The position numbers and the translations under genes are program-made. DNA of 5,494 bases from Zoogloeaceae bacterium (lineage in GTDB: Bacteria; Pseudomonadota; Gammaproteobacteria; Burkholderiales; Rhodocyclaceae), in contig JAISSL010000162.1 in NCBI GenBank assembly GCA_031273145.1, forward strand, positions 1 to 5,494, read 5' to 3'. Numbering within the stretch: the stretch's first letter is position 1; the number at the start of each line of letters is the position of its first letter. The notes under the pieces were generated by a model that searched no databases, was not told the origin of the DNA, and saw only the letters and a program-made list of their open reading frames with translations. Below, piece after piece: positions 5,257 through 5,494 of the stretch.

Positions 5257-5494
5257 ATGAACCAAGAGGAAGTCATTACGTTTGAAGATTTTCAGGCAGC
5301 TTGTGCAGGGAAAAGCCATGCCGCTATGACGGAGATCGCGTGGGTTTGGCTTGAGGAAGCTCATAACATGTGTGGCGTTTTTAACGAGATGACAGAGTGT
5401 TACGAGGCAACCTCCGATATGCTTGATTATGTCATTGGTTTTTTGGAAGAGCGCAACCTGTTGTCTGAGATTGACTCGAAAGGCTTTGCGCTTT
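5257..5494 (+). CDS. Hypothetical protein, island cargo (3' end outside the window)
   Basis: The frame is open from ATG 5257 to the end of the window, giving 79 residues with no stop. AAGGAG at 5243-5248 with 8-base spacing supports the start. The protein begins MNQEEVITFEDFQAAC and looks mostly helical and acidic, rich in Glu, Met and aromatic residues (EIAWVWLEEAHNMCGVF, LDYVIGFLEERNLLSEID). I see no signal peptide or membrane segment and do not recognise the family. Its base composition is near half G+C in the lines I sampled, against roughly two thirds in ispF, consistent with foreign origin. It follows the 107-residue gene by 84 bp, with a hairpin in the gap. Confidence 0.75.
   Translation, partial: MNQEEVITFEDFQAACAGKSHAAMTEIAWVWLEEAHNMCGVFNEMTECYEATSDMLDYVIGFLEERNLLSEIDSKGFAL

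Noticed and set aside
3401..5494. Second copy of the tRNA-Phe 3' end marking the far island boundary
   Set aside because: Scanning for TTCGATTCCGC and CTGGCCACCA after the tRNA gave no match within the window.

Overview
The window looks like a chromosomal segment of a G+C-rich proteobacterium, most likely a betaproteobacterium, into which a tRNA-targeting mobile element has inserted. The pointers are the tRNA-Phe acceptor stem (GGCCAG...CTGGCC), the '[11 protein letters not shown]' form of the IspF signature, a TerB-tailed M48 peptidase, and abundant ATTCCC-N8-GGGAAT palindromes of the type called dRS3 in Neisseria. The genus cannot be fixed from the sequence.

Bases 1-3400 are the host chromosome. 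A truncated M48-type metallopeptidase gene (1-1134, N-terminal catalytic part outside the window) is followed by a 660-bp gene-free interval made almost wholly of interspersed repeats. These are two copies of a 77-bp unit carrying two palindromes, a 122-bp inverted pair resembling a REPIN, two copies of a hairpin-bearing module, and a 16-bp tandem array with 2 units after one module and 7 after the other. Then come ispF (1795-2304, non-mevalonate isoprenoid pathway), htpX (2374-3240, membrane zinc protease) behind a promoter candidate that also resembles a heat-shock (sigma-32) promoter, and tRNA-Phe(GAA) (3325-3400) behind a near-consensus sigma-70 promoter. A perfect 9-bp dyad surrounds the -35 box of that promoter.

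Bases 3401-5494 look like the left end of an integrated island or integrative element. A P4-type tyrosine recombinase gene (3562-4770) points away from the tRNA. The 161 bp between tRNA and integrase hold a terminator-like hairpin, paired TCCG direct repeats spaced one helical turn apart (possible integrase arm sites), an integrase promoter and an 8-bp inverted repeat that could be its operator. Two small genes of unknown function follow (4849-5172, and 5257 to the window end). Each has a strong Shine-Dalgarno sequence and is preceded by a G+C-rich hairpin without a U-tract. The last gene is clearly poorer in G+C than the host genes.

No known defence, toxin or secretion system can be identified in the visible part. 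The most interesting pieces are the composite repeat cluster upstream of ispF, the island/tRNA junction with its control sequences, and the two unrecognised small cargo genes with hairpin leaders. The other end of the island lies outside the window.
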